From contig DASXKV010000018.1 of the NCBI GenBank assembly GCA_036496605.1, positions 62,001 to 126,000 of the forward strand: DNA of 64,000 nt, written 5' to 3'. Under the pieces are notes generated by a model that saw only the letters and a list, made by a program, of their open reading frames with translations, did no database searches and was not told the origin of the DNA. Below are positions 15,944 to 24,139 of this stretch, piece by piece. Source of the DNA: Gemmatimonadaceae bacterium. Its GTDB lineage: Bacteria; Gemmatimonadota; Gemmatimonadetes; Gemmatimonadales; Gemmatimonadaceae. Position numbers and translations under genes: made by a program. Within the stretch, counting starts at the first letter, position 1, and every line of letters begins with the position of its first letter.

Positions 15944-18151
15944 TCAGGGAATGGCAATGGGTAGACGCCTAACGCGTTTGCCTGTCGCCGCGAAGATCGC
16001 GTTCGTCACCGCCGGAGCGATGCTCGGCAGCGTGCCCTCGCCCATCCCGTGCGGCGACTCTTCGCCGCTGTCCACGAAGTGCACCTCGATGCGCGGAACA
16101 TCGCGCATCCGCAGTACTGGGTAATCGTGAAAGTTCGATTGCACGACGCGGCCGGCCTCGACTGTGATTTGCTGATACAGGGCCGCCGAGAGACCGAAGA
16201 TCACGGCGCCCTCCACCTGGGCGCGCGCTCCGCTTGGGTTCACGACGAGTCCCGGATCTGCGGCCGTGACGACGCGGTGCACCCGGACATCGCCGTTCGG
16301 CGCGACCTCCACCTCGGCGACGTGCGCAACGTACGCACCGTTCGAGTAGGAGCCCGCGATGCCACGGCCGCGCCCAGCGGGCAGCGGCTTTCCCCAATCA
16401 CTCTGCTTGGCGGCGACGCGGAACACTACGGCGAGCCGGCCAGTGTCATAGCGCGAATCGTAGAAGGGCAGCTGTCGCGCGGGCTCGAGCATCGAGAGCT
16501 GGAACTCGAGCGGATCGCGCTTGGCGGCATGCGCCAGCTCGTCAATCATGCTCTGCGTCACGAACACGGTCGCCGACGGCTCGACGGCGCGCCACTGGCC
16601 ACGCGGAATCTTCGACTGCAGCGCGGTGTAGCCGATGCGCATATTCGGCGCAACGCTCGCCGGCAGATCGTACGGCTCGAGCTCTCCAGGATCGAGAAGC
16701 GCGGTCTGATTCGGTCCGGAGCTCCAGCGCAGGTAGTGCCCGCGCGACGCATTCACGAGATGCTGCGACCAGGCGACGATGAGCCCATCCCTGTCGAGAC
16801 CAGCACGCATCAGGTGATAACCGGCTGGCCGATAGTATCCGTGGCGCATGTCGTCTTCGCGCGTGAACAGTACCTGAACCGGCCTCCGGCTCGCCTTCGC
16901 CAGATATGCCGCCTCGGCGACGAAATCGGCGTAGAAGCGCCGGCCGAACCCGCCGCCCATGCGGAGGACGTGGACCGCTACGTCGTTAGGCGACAGTCCG
17001 GTCGCATCCGCGGCGGCGCGCCGAGCGCCTTGCGGGTTTTGCGTCGGCGCCCAGACTTCGACGTGTTTGCCGTCGACGCGTGCCGTGCAATTCATCGGCT
17101 CCATCGTGGCGTGCGCGAGGAGCGGCAGTTCATACACGGCCTCGAGCTTCATTGCCGCGGCCGCGAACGCATCGTCGAAATGACCGTCGTCCCGCCTGAC
17201 GAGTTTCGGCGCGCCGGCCGCGATCTGCACCGCCCGCTCGCGCATTGCGGCCGTGCTCTCGGTCTCACCACCGCGCGTATCCCACTCGACCGACAACGCT
17301 CGCCGCCCCTGCATCGCCGCCCACGTCGAATCGGCGAGGACCGCGACGCCGTTAGGCATCTTCGGGCTGTTCTCCTCGAACTCGGGCAGCGCATCCGCGT
17401 CGATGGGGATTACCGCGCGGACGCCGGGCACCTTGCGCGCCGCGGCGTCGTCGACGCGAACCACGCGTCCGCCGAACACCGGGCTGCGTTCGATCGACGC
17501 GAAGAGCATTCCCGGCAGCCGGACGTCGATGCCGAAGGTCGTTCGTCCGGTCACGATCGCCGGTGTATCGACACCAGCACGCGGAGTTCCAATAATGCGA
17601 AACTCATGGCGAGACTTGAGCGGCACATCGGGCGGCGCCTGCTGCGCGCTGGCGTCAGCGGCCAACGCACCGTAGGTTGCCATGCGCCGTGTGGCAGCGT
17701 GCCGGACAACGCCATCGCGGGTGACGCACTGCTCGACCGGCACATGCCAGCGATTGGCTGCGGCCCTAACGAGCATCAGACGCGCGGCGGCACCGGCGCG
17801 CCGGAGCGGCAGCCACGATGTGCGCACGACCGCGCTGCCACCCGCGTATTGGGGACCGTAGCGCGACTCGTCGAGATCCGCCTGCTCGACGCGGATCTCG
17901 TTCCAGTCCGCATCGAGCTCCTCGGCAACGAGCATCGCGATCGCCGTCCGCGATCCCTGTCCCATTTCGGGCCGCGGTACGACGACGACTACCGTCGAGT
18001 CGGGCTCGATGCGAAGGAAAGCGTTAGGCGACCACGACCCGCTCTCGTTGTCCTGAGCGCTCGAAGACTCGAAGCGAAAGCCTACGGCCAACCCACCGAG
18101 CGCGGTGAGCCCGACCGACAGAAAGTCACGACGGTTGAACGCATTCGACAC
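15944..18151 (-). CDS. Xanthine-dehydrogenase-family molybdopterin subunit, IorB-like, Tat-exported
   Basis: The 735-residue product has a Tat signal (R7-R8-DFLS then a hydrophobic run) and two-part molybdopterin-binding organisation as in isoquinoline 1-oxidoreductase beta subunit. Landmarks are VPRPEMGQGSRTAIAMLVAEELDADW, GRRFYADFVAEAAYLAK, GQWRAVEP and, near the end, GMGEGTLP. E705 of that last motif is the expected catalytic base. Such enzymes hydroxylate N-heterocycles or oxidise aldehydes and need a small [2Fe-2S] subunit. None is encoded in the window, nor is an FAD subunit. The gene starts 4 nt after the LeuD-like gene and precedes the MoxR/VWA pair. Substrate unknown. Confidence 0.87.
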   Translation of the reverse strand: MSNAFNRRDFLSVGLTALGGLAVGFRFESSSAQDNESGSWSPNAFLRIEPDSTVVVVVPRPEMGQGSRTAIAMLVAEELDADWNEIRVEQADLDESRYGPQYAGGSAVVRTSWLPLRRAGAAARLMLVRAAANRWHVPVEQCVTRDGVVRHAATRRMATYGALAADASAQQAPPDVPLKSRHEFRIIGTPRAGVDTPAIVTGRTTFGIDVRLPGMLFASIERSPVFGGRVVRVDDAAARKVPGVRAVIPIDADALPEFEENSPKMPNGVAVLADSTWAAMQGRRALSVEWDTRGGETESTAAMRERAVQIAAGAPKLVRRDDGHFDDAFAAAAMKLEAVYELPLLAHATMEPMNCTARVDGKHVEVWAPTQNPQGARRAAADATGLSPNDVAVHVLRMGGGFGRRFYADFVAEAAYLAKASRRPVQVLFTREDDMRHGYYRPAGYHLMRAGLDRDGLIVAWSQHLVNASRGHYLRWSSGPNQTALLDPGELEPYDLPASVAPNMRIGYTALQSKIPRGQWRAVEPSATVFVTQSMIDELAHAAKRDPLEFQLSMLEPARQLPFYDSRYDTGRLAVVFRVAAKQSDWGKPLPAGRGRGIAGSYSNGAYVAHVAEVEVAPNGDVRVHRVVTAADPGLVVNPSGARAQVEGAVIFGLSAALYQQITVEAGRVVQSNFHDYPVLRMRDVPRIEVHFVDSGEESPHGMGEGTLPSIAPAVTNAIFAATGKRVRRLPIAIP

Positions 18152-18155
18152 GTAC

Positions 18156-18710
18156 TCATACTACGCCTCGTGGCGCGACACGCGTGTTCGAATCGCGTAA
18201 GCTTTGTGCCCGCCTCCCACGCAGATAATCCACGAGGCCGCCCGCGTTCAGAATGTCGTGCAAAAAGGGCGGCATCGGCCGAGCAACCATGACGGCGCCG
18301 CTGCGTGCGTTCTCGACTTCGCCGCGATCGTCGCCGAATCGAAGTGTGATCGTGTCACCCTCGGCGATGCTGGCTGTGTCACACTCCGCCGGGATGAGGC
18401 CGTTGTTGATCGCGTTGCGATAGAATGTCCTCGCGAAGCTCTGCGCGACGACGGCGCGGATTCCCGCCGCCAGGATGACGGTCACCGCAATCTCCATCGC
18501 CGAGCCGCAGCCGAAGTTCCGGCCCGCGACGAGAATATCCCCCGGGCGCACACTGTCGGCGAACCGCGGATCGAGCGTCTCCAGCAGATAGCGAGCGAGC
18601 AACTTCTCGTCGAGCGTATCGCGCTTTCGGGTGGACGCGATGATGTAATCGGTGTTGACGTCGTCGCCAAGGCGCCGTGCGCGGCCAGTCAACTCGCGTG
18701 TCGAGAGCAT
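18156..18710 (-). CDS. leuD: 3-isopropylmalate dehydratase-family small subunit (aconitase swivel domain)
   Basis: A 184-residue swivel-domain protein with GRARRLGDDVNTDYIIAS at the N-terminus, GRNFGCGSAMEIAV (about 64-77) and ARTFYRNAINNGLIP. These are all hallmarks of the small subunit that completes the active site of a LeuC-type dehydratase. The loop after DYIIAS reads TRKRDTLD rather than the YLVY or YLRM-like sequences that fix isopropylmalate specificity. The substrate may therefore be a different 2-hydroxy acid (homocitrate, dimethylmalate, citramalate or similar). It begins 3 nt after the large-subunit stop. The rest of the operon is not leucine biosynthetic. Confidence 0.85.
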   Translation of the reverse strand: MLSTRELTGRARRLGDDVNTDYIIASTRKRDTLDEKLLARYLLETLDPRFADSVRPGDILVAGRNFGCGSAMEIAVTVILAAGIRAVVAQSFARTFYRNAINNGLIPAECDTASIAEGDTITLRFGDDRGEVENARSGAVMVARPMPPFLHDILNAGGLVDYLRGRRAQSLRDSNTRVAPRGVV

Positions 18711-18713
18711 ATG

Positions 18714-19991
18714 CTAACCAATCGATGCCGGGTCCGTGATCCGTCCAGTGACTGCCGCGGCGGCGCATGCTTCCGGCGACGCGAGATAGATCGACGCCGT
18801 CGCGTTTCCCATGCGTGCCTTGAAGTTGCGATTCGCGGTCGAGAGCACGTTGACGCCATCGCCGGGGATTGCGCCGCTCGTGCCGCAACACGCGCCACAG
18901 CCAGGCGTCGTGATCACCGCGCCCATGGCGGCGAGCTTCGCGAGTGTTCCATCCTCCAGAAGACGCGAATACACCTCGCGAGACGCCGGCGTGACGACGA
19001 GCTGAACGCCCGGCGCGACACGGCTGCCACCACGCTCGAGGACCGCCAGCGCGGCGTGGAAATCGGAGACACGTCCGCCAGTGCACGTGCCGAGAAACAC
19101 CATGTGGATCGGCGTACCAATAGCTTCCTCGAGCGCCACGACGTTCTCGGGTGCGTGAGGGAGCGCAACCACCCGTTTCGCCCGCGATAAATCGACGACC
19201 AGTGTGCGTGCATAACGAGCACCCGGATCGGACTCGACTGCCCCCGGCTGCCGATCCGTTCGGCCGGCAAGGTACGCAGCGGTCGCGTCGTCGTGTGGGA
19301 AGATCGCCGCTTTGGCGCCTGCTTCCACCGCGAGGTTGGAGACGACCAGACGCTCCTCGAGGCTGAGCGCGCCTAACGCATCGCCGTGGAGCTCCAACGT
19401 CTGGTAGTTCGCGCCCTCCGCTCCCAGCTCGGCGACGAGCGCGAGCGCGATGTCCTTCGCGGTCAGTCCCTTCGGCCGTTCGCCCGTGATGTCGATTCTG
19501 ATCGTATCGGGGACACGCAGCCAGATCTCGCCCATAATCATCGCCGCGGCGATGTCCGACGAGCCGACGCCCGTAGCGAATGCACCCAGTGCACCCGCGG
19601 TCACCGTGTGGCTATCCGCACCGATCACGAGATCGCCCGCGACGACTCGGCCTTGCTCGACCGCGATCTGATGACTGATGCCTGCGCCGACGTCGTGCAC
19701 TTCGATGCCATGCTGCCGTGCGAACGCGCGAACGCGATCGTGAAAGCCAGCAGTCTTTGCCGTCGAGGGCGGCGCGTAGTGGTCGAGCGCGAACATCACC
19801 CGCGCCGGATCGAAGACTCGCTTGCCGTTCATGCGCTCGAAATAATCGATCGCCATTGGCGCCGACGCATCGGTACCGAGCACCAAATCGACGTTGCAGA
19901 CCACCACGTCTCCAGCGTGCGAGTCTCGACTCGCGTGCTCCGAGAGAATCTTCTCACTGACGGTCTTCGCGCTCGACATCGGGACGCTCAC
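18714..19991 (-). CDS. leuC: 3-isopropylmalate dehydratase / homoaconitase-family large subunit
   Basis: A 425-residue iron-sulfur dehydratase of the short LeuC2/HacA type. Cluster ligands are C303 (GTCTGGR), C365 and C368 (PGCGACCG). Other conserved segments are DHYAPPSTAKTAGFHDRVR, GADSHTVTAGALGAFATGVGSSDIAAAM and NRNFKARMGN. It dehydrates and rehydrates a branched 2-hydroxy di- or tricarboxylic acid together with the adjacent small subunit. ATG 19991 overlaps the symporter stop by 4 bp; a second ATG at 19979 is possible. Neighbours (symporter, aminotransferase, RraA-like aldolase) point to a degradative pathway rather than leucine synthesis. Confidence 0.88.
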   Translation of the reverse strand: MSVPMSSAKTVSEKILSEHASRDSHAGDVVVCNVDLVLGTDASAPMAIDYFERMNGKRVFDPARVMFALDHYAPPSTAKTAGFHDRVRAFARQHGIEVHDVGAGISHQIAVEQGRVVAGDLVIGADSHTVTAGALGAFATGVGSSDIAAAMIMGEIWLRVPDTIRIDITGERPKGLTAKDIALALVAELGAEGANYQTLELHGDALGALSLEERLVVSNLAVEAGAKAAIFPHDDATAAYLAGRTDRQPGAVESDPGARYARTLVVDLSRAKRVVALPHAPENVVALEEAIGTPIHMVFLGTCTGGRVSDFHAALAVLERGGSRVAPGVQLVVTPASREVYSRLLEDGTLAKLAAMGAVITTPGCGACCGTSGAIPGDGVNVLSTANRNFKARMGNATASIYLASPEACAAAAVTGRITDPASIG

Positions 19992-21340
19992 CGCTGATCG
20001 CTCGTCGCTGAACGCTCGCCGCTCGACTCACCGTCGACGTCGAGACGCGGCAGCTGCCACACCGAGAAATCAGCGGGCGGCGTTGTCGGCGTCGCCGCTG
20101 GAGTCTCAGTTCGAGCAATCCACGTTGCGCCCACGAGATTGCTCATCGTGTTGACGAGCGAGCGACACATGTCGAGCGGACGATCGATGGCTGCCACGAG
20201 CGCGATCCCTGCCGCCGCATGCGAGCCGAGTCCGATCGCGTCGAGGACGATGAGCGTCGTCACGAGCGAGCTACCCGGGACGCCCGCCCCTGCGAACGCA
20301 GCCGCCGTCGACGCCAGAACGATCGCCAGCATCGCTCCCGCACCGAGTTCCATTCCGTAGAGTCGCGCCAGAAAAATTGCCGTCACCGCTTTGTAAACCG
20401 CCGACCCGTTCTTGTTGAGCGTCGCGCCAGCGGGGAGCAGGAAGCTCGCGACCTCGTTCGAGACACCGAGCCGTGTCGTGGCCGCCTCCATACTCACCGG
20501 CAGCGTTGCGCTCGACGACGCCGTCGAGAAGGCGAGGAGGAGCGGCTCCGATGCACCGCGAAAAAAGCTCGTCAGGCTCTCGCGTGCGCCGAAGCGCAGG
20601 GCGGGAAGAAGGGTCACGGCGACGTGAATCGCCATCGCGATCACGGCCACGAGCGCGAACCCGACGAGTCCGAGCAACAATCCGGCTCCGGTGCGCGCGA
20701 TTGCACCGGCTACAAGCAGAAACACGGCGGGCGGCGCAAGCCACATGAGCCAGCGTACGACGACCATGGAGACGTCGTTCACCGCCGTGAAAAATGCCAC
20801 GAGCGGCTCTCGGCGATTCAGGGGCAGGATCGTTGCCGCCGCGCCGAAGATGCAGACCGCGATCATGAGCGGCAGCAGGTCACCTTGCGCCGCCGCGGCG
20901 ATCGGGTTCTGCGGCACGAGCTCCACGACGGCGGTTACCAGCCCTGGGGCAGCCGTTGCGGCCGCGGGCACGGACGGCTGATTCGCCAGCGCCGCACGCG
21001 TGGCCTGATCCACGTTTACGCCGACGGGTGAGAGCACGGCGACGGTCAGACCAATAGCGGCCGCGATCAGCGTCGTGAAGGCGAAGTATGCCAGCGTCTT
21101 GCCCCCGATCGCACCGAGGCGGCGCACGTCGCCTAACGACGCAACGCCGACGAAGAGGCTCGCGATCACGAGTGGCACCACCACCATCGTCACGAGCCGG
21201 ATGAAGATTGTGCCCAGCGGCTCGGCCGCGATGACGGCGCGGGAAAGTCCGGCGCTCACCGGACCCGGCGCGCGGGCAGCGGCGCCAACGATCGCGCCGC
21301 CCAGGAGTCCGACGGCAATCTTCGTCTCCAACCTCATCAC
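19988..21340 (-). CDS. Dicarboxylate/amino acid:cation symporter (DAACS, GltP/DctA type)
   Basis: A 450-residue membrane carrier. It shows the serine-rich re-entrant loop (FSTASSSATLPVSMEA) and the helix pair LPAGATLNKNGSAVYKAVTAIFLARLYG. The second re-entrant loop is AGAGVPGSSLVTTLIVLDAIGL, all diagnostic of the glutamate/aspartate/C4-dicarboxylate symporters. It should bring an acidic amino acid or dicarboxylate in with Na+ or H+. It overlaps the aminotransferase stop and the LeuC-like start by 4 bp each, so it belongs to the same transcript and probably delivers the pathway substrate. Confidence 0.9.
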   Translation of the reverse strand: MMRLETKIAVGLLGGAIVGAAARAPGPVSAGLSRAVIAAEPLGTIFIRLVTMVVVPLVIASLFVGVASLGDVRRLGAIGGKTLAYFAFTTLIAAAIGLTVAVLSPVGVNVDQATRAALANQPSVPAAATAAPGLVTAVVELVPQNPIAAAAQGDLLPLMIAVCIFGAAATILPLNRREPLVAFFTAVNDVSMVVVRWLMWLAPPAVFLLVAGAIARTGAGLLLGLVGFALVAVIAMAIHVAVTLLPALRFGARESLTSFFRGASEPLLLAFSTASSSATLPVSMEAATTRLGVSNEVASFLLPAGATLNKNGSAVYKAVTAIFLARLYGMELGAGAMLAIVLASTAAAFAGAGVPGSSLVTTLIVLDAIGLGSHAAAGIALVAAIDRPLDMCRSLVNTMSNLVGATWIARTETPAATPTTPPADFSVWQLPRLDVDGESSGERSATSDQR

Positions 21341-22467
21341 GCCACCCCGGCGGCGTTAGGCAGCGCCGCCAGCGCATCGCCGAGCGCCGCCAAGGTTCGC
21401 TCGATGTCGGTTGCGCGGATGTCGCCCATGTGGCCGATGCGGAATCCACGCGGCTCGAACCTGCCCATCGCCGCCGCCGTGAGAATTCCCCTCGACCTGA
21501 GCGCGTCGCGTAGCGTCTTCGGATTCACGGCATCGGGAAGCGCGATCGCCGTGACCGTCGGCGACAGCGCACCGAGCGTCGGACACTGCAGCTCGAGGCC
21601 CAGACGCGTGACGCCATGCCTAACGGCTGCCGCGTTCGTCTCGTGGCGACGCAACACCGAATCAAACCCCTGCTCGTGAATCATGCGCAGCGCTTCGGCA
21701 ACCTGGAGAACAAGGTGCACCGGCGTCGTGCCGGGCGTCTCCGGGCGCGGCTTGCCGAGGGTCTCGCGGATCGGCCGGAAATCCCAGTAGCTCCGCGGCA
21801 ATCGCGCGGACTCCGTCGCTTTCCATGCGCGCTCGCTGAGCACCGCGAACGCCAGCCCCGGGCTCGACATGAGACACTTCTGCGACGACGTGATCGCGAC
21901 ATCTACGCCCCATTCGTCGAACGCGAAAGGCATTCCGCCCAGCGCGGACACTCCGTCGACGAATAGCATCGCACTCCGGGACGACACCACTCGGCCGATC
22001 GCCGCGATATCGTTGCGCACAGCCGTCGACGTGTCGCAGTAGGCCACGAGCACCGCCCGGATCGACCGGTCGCCTTCGAGAAACCCGGCAATCTCATCGG
22101 GCTCCACGTCGCTCGCCCAATCCCGCGCAACGCGATGCACGACGATGCCGTACGTCTCCGCGATCTTCGCCCACATCTCGCCGAACGCGCCGTTGCAGCA
22201 GGCGACGATCGCGTCGCCCGGCGAGAGCAGATTGCACAGCGACGCCTCGAGCGCGCCGCGCCCCGTCGTGTGCACGGGCAGCACCGGCTGCCGCGTGCCG
22301 AAGATTGGTCCGATCAGCTCGAGCATCTCCGACAGCTCGGCGGAGAACTGCGGCGTCCGATGATGCAGCATTGCCCGCGCGCCCGCGCGCCGCACACGCT
22401 CGGGCACGCGCGTCGGACCCGGCGTCATCAACAGATATGGAACGTCATCCGGCCCAAGCGACGTCAC
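21337..22467 (-). CDS. Class V aminotransferase, alanine/serine-glyoxylate type
   Basis: A 376-residue PLP enzyme. It begins LLMTPGPTRVPERVR and has HTTGRGALEASLCNLLSPGD (cofactor phosphate loop), D171 in FVDGVSALGG and the Schiff-base lysine K197 in ITSSQKCLMSSPG. It resembles alanine-glyoxylate, serine-glyoxylate and ureidoglycine-glyoxylate aminotransferases. In this operon it may convert an imported amino acid to a 2-oxo acid, or recycle glyoxylate or pyruvate released by the RraA-like lyase. It overlaps both neighbours by 4 bp. Confidence 0.88.
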   Translation of the reverse strand: MTSLGPDDVPYLLMTPGPTRVPERVRRAGARAMLHHRTPQFSAELSEMLELIGPIFGTRQPVLPVHTTGRGALEASLCNLLSPGDAIVACCNGAFGEMWAKIAETYGIVVHRVARDWASDVEPDEIAGFLEGDRSIRAVLVAYCDTSTAVRNDIAAIGRVVSSRSAMLFVDGVSALGGMPFAFDEWGVDVAITSSQKCLMSSPGLAFAVLSERAWKATESARLPRSYWDFRPIRETLGKPRPETPGTTPVHLVLQVAEALRMIHEQGFDSVLRRHETNAAAVRHGVTRLGLELQCPTLGALSPTVTAIALPDAVNPKTLRDALRSRGILTAAAMGRFEPRGFRIGHMGDIRATDIERTLAALGDALAALPNAAGVA

Positions 22468-23138
22468 GCGATCACGCCCTTCCGCCGCAGCAGATCGTCG
22501 ACGTCGCCGCGAATGAGCATTCCCTCATTGATCTCCGCGACGCGCTTTCGCTCGCGCTCCAGCAGTTCGTCGAGGAGGTGAAGCACTTCCTCGGCGTGAT
22601 CGCGCGGAACGACCGCGACGCCGTCGTCGTCACCGACGATAATGTCGCCGGGCATCACAACCGTGCCGCCGCACGCAATCGGAACGTTGACCTCACCCGG
22701 ACCGTCCTTATCGCAGCTGCCGGGCGTCACCGCACGACTGAACGCGGGGAAATGCAGTGCTGCAATTCCCTCGACATCTCGAATCGCGCCGTCGACGACG
22801 ATGCCCCCGAGTTTTTTCGCCGCCGCCGTGCGACACATCAGATCGCCAAAGACGGCGGTCGTCGTGCTTCCGACCGTGTTGACGACGACGACATCGCCCG
22901 GCTGCGCGACGTCGAGCGCTTTGTGAACCATGAGATTGTCCGCGGGCCGGCAGAGCACCGTCACCGCCGGACCGTACAAGGGAAATCCGCTGCGTGACCG
23001 GATTCCCGGATCCATGAAATTGAACCGCCCCATGGCATCGGCGACGTTCGCGCTCGCCGCTCCCTTGAAGCGCGCAATGAGACCGTCACTGAGTCGCGGC
23101 GGGGTTGGGAGTATTCGAAACCCGAGCTTGCCGGCCAT
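22464..23138 (-). CDS. RraA-family protein, putative 4-hydroxy-4-methyl-2-oxoglutarate-type aldolase
   Basis: The product has 224 residues from ATG 23138; the frame is open to 23210 but those residues (SSTNHERPF...) look non-coding. The D-x20-R-D signature of class II pyruvate aldolases is present: the D of FGDLMCR, then 20 residues, then RD of GAIRDVEG. This separates lyases/oxaloacetate decarboxylases of the HMG/CHA aldolase family from true RraA RNase E inhibitors. It would cleave a 4-hydroxy-2-oxo acid to pyruvate plus a second carbonyl. The C-terminal helix with GMLIRGDVDDLLRRKGV is longer than in E. coli RraA. It overlaps the aminotransferase start by 4 bp. Confidence 0.83.
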   Translation of the reverse strand: MAGKLGFRILPTPPRLSDGLIARFKGAASANVADAMGRFNFMDPGIRSRSGFPLYGPAVTVLCRPADNLMVHKALDVAQPGDVVVVNTVGSTTTAVFGDLMCRTAAAKKLGGIVVDGAIRDVEGIAALHFPAFSRAVTPGSCDKDGPGEVNVPIACGGTVVMPGDIIVGDDDGVAVVPRDHAEEVLHLLDELLERERKRVAEINEGMLIRGDVDDLLRRKGVIA

Positions 23139-23219
23139 GTCGATGGCTAGGTGGCTGGTGAATGGTCGTTCGTGATTGGTAGATGATACCAGCCGACCGC
23201 GACGCGGCAACCCGCTGGA

Positions 23220-24065
23220 TTACGTCCCCGTTTCCTTCGGATGAGTCCCGAGCGCGGCGAGCGAGTCGTCCGCGAAGCGATTCACTAACTCGACCTGCTC
23301 GGTCGCCGAGGCCTTCGCAACGATCTCCGACGCCGTGAGCACTGCGCCGAACCAGTCGGCCGTATGCCAGTGGCCGATCCCGAGCGGTGCCACGGCAAAT
23401 GTTGGTCGCGGAGATGGTCCGACATAGAAATACGGCTCGGCGTAACTCGTGTCTCCTGGCGACATTCCGATTCCGATGGTTTGAAGCGGACCGCCGGAGC
23501 AGCTCACCAGCGTCGCGATATCGAAGTGGTGCGGCCAGCAGCGGACGTCGCTCGCGCCGGGCGTCTGAGCTCGACGCCCCTCGAGCAGGGTGTGTGCGTT
23601 GCGATACCACCGCGCCAGCTCCTCTACTGCTTCGCGTTGCCTAACGAAGTGGCCGCCAGAGTCCGTCGAATGCGGCGCGATGGAGAAGTGCAACGACGTG
23701 TGCAGCGCTGCTGGGTCGCGGCCCGCGTCGCCAATCCGGGCCCGTAGCCAGGCGATTGCGTCTTTTCGCGTTCGTTCAACGAGCGGAAGGATCGCTGTGT
23801 CGTCACCGAATGCATCGAGAAAGAGCAGCGTGAGATCCGCCATTCGCAGGCCGACACGAAACGGGCGCGGGGCATCGACGATCTCGGTTTCCAGTGCGTC
23901 CGCGCTCACGAGCCACGTCATGCTCGTGTGACTGTCGTCCGACCGCGAGGGTATGTACGAGGCGCCGACGAGCGCCAGCAGCAGTGCGGCGTGATGCGCT
24001 GTCTCGCGCGCGTCGCCGAGCGATTTCGGCGAAACCGTACCAACGCGTTCCCACTCGATTGTCAT
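23220..24065 (-). CDS. Conserved protein of unknown function with a WPHHFD motif
   Basis: I do not recognise this 281-residue protein. It has no signal peptide or membrane segments. Notable parts are DVRCWPHHFDIATL and GDTSYAEPYFYVGPSPRP, followed by GHWHTADWFGAVL. The clustered His, Asp, Trp and Tyr suggest a metal or small-molecule site. The N-terminal half is helical (ARETAHHAALLLALVGASYIPSRSDDSHTSMTW). It is the first gene of the minus-strand operon and ends 10 nt before the open frame of the RraA-like gene (about 80 nt before the start I prefer), so a role in that pathway is likely. Its start codon lies at the end of a REP-like repeat (24068-24083). Confidence 0.75.
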   Translation of the reverse strand: MTIEWERVGTVSPKSLGDARETAHHAALLLALVGASYIPSRSDDSHTSMTWLVSADALETEIVDAPRPFRVGLRMADLTLLFLDAFGDDTAILPLVERTRKDAIAWLRARIGDAGRDPAALHTSLHFSIAPHSTDSGGHFVRQREAVEELARWYRNAHTLLEGRRAQTPGASDVRCWPHHFDIATLVSCSGGPLQTIGIGMSPGDTSYAEPYFYVGPSPRPTFAVAPLGIGHWHTADWFGAVLTASEIVAKASATEQVELVNRFADDSLAALGTHPKETGT

Positions 24066-24067
24066 GC

Positions 24068-24083
24068 TTCGCTCAGGATGACA
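24068..24083 (-). repeat. REP-like element TGTCATCCTGAGCGAA, copy 1
   Basis: The minus strand reads TGTCATCCTGAGCGAA followed by GCATGAC, so the repeat runs almost straight into the start codon of the 281-residue gene. An identical 16-mer lies at 40191-40206, also on the minus strand and also just upstream of a gene start (pheA). Similar sequences are common in soil bacterial genomes as far as I recall, but I could not check this. Confidence 0.65.
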
Positions 24084-24116
24084 AAGAAAAACGGCGCCAG
24101 TCGGAAGACTAGCGCC
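24082..24116 (-). terminator. Rho-independent terminator of the second SusCD operon
   Basis: Read on the minus strand, GGCGCTAGTC (24116-24107) pairs with GACTGGCGCC (24102-24093) across a TTCC loop. It is followed by GTTTTTCTTTG. The single non-Watson-Crick pair is a G-U only on the minus strand, which fixes the direction. It lies just after the SusD stop. Confidence 0.85.
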
Positions 24117-24139
24117 GCCTTTCTCGTTCCATCAAGCGG

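Noticed and set aside
16049-18292. 747-codon open frame on the plus strand opposite the molybdenum hydroxylase gene
   Set aside because: Arg/His-rich composition without domains. It is a GC-rich antisense shadow of a gene with clear family motifs. The same applies to long frames at 26088-28043, 30401-31804, 14755-15867 and 40508-42376.
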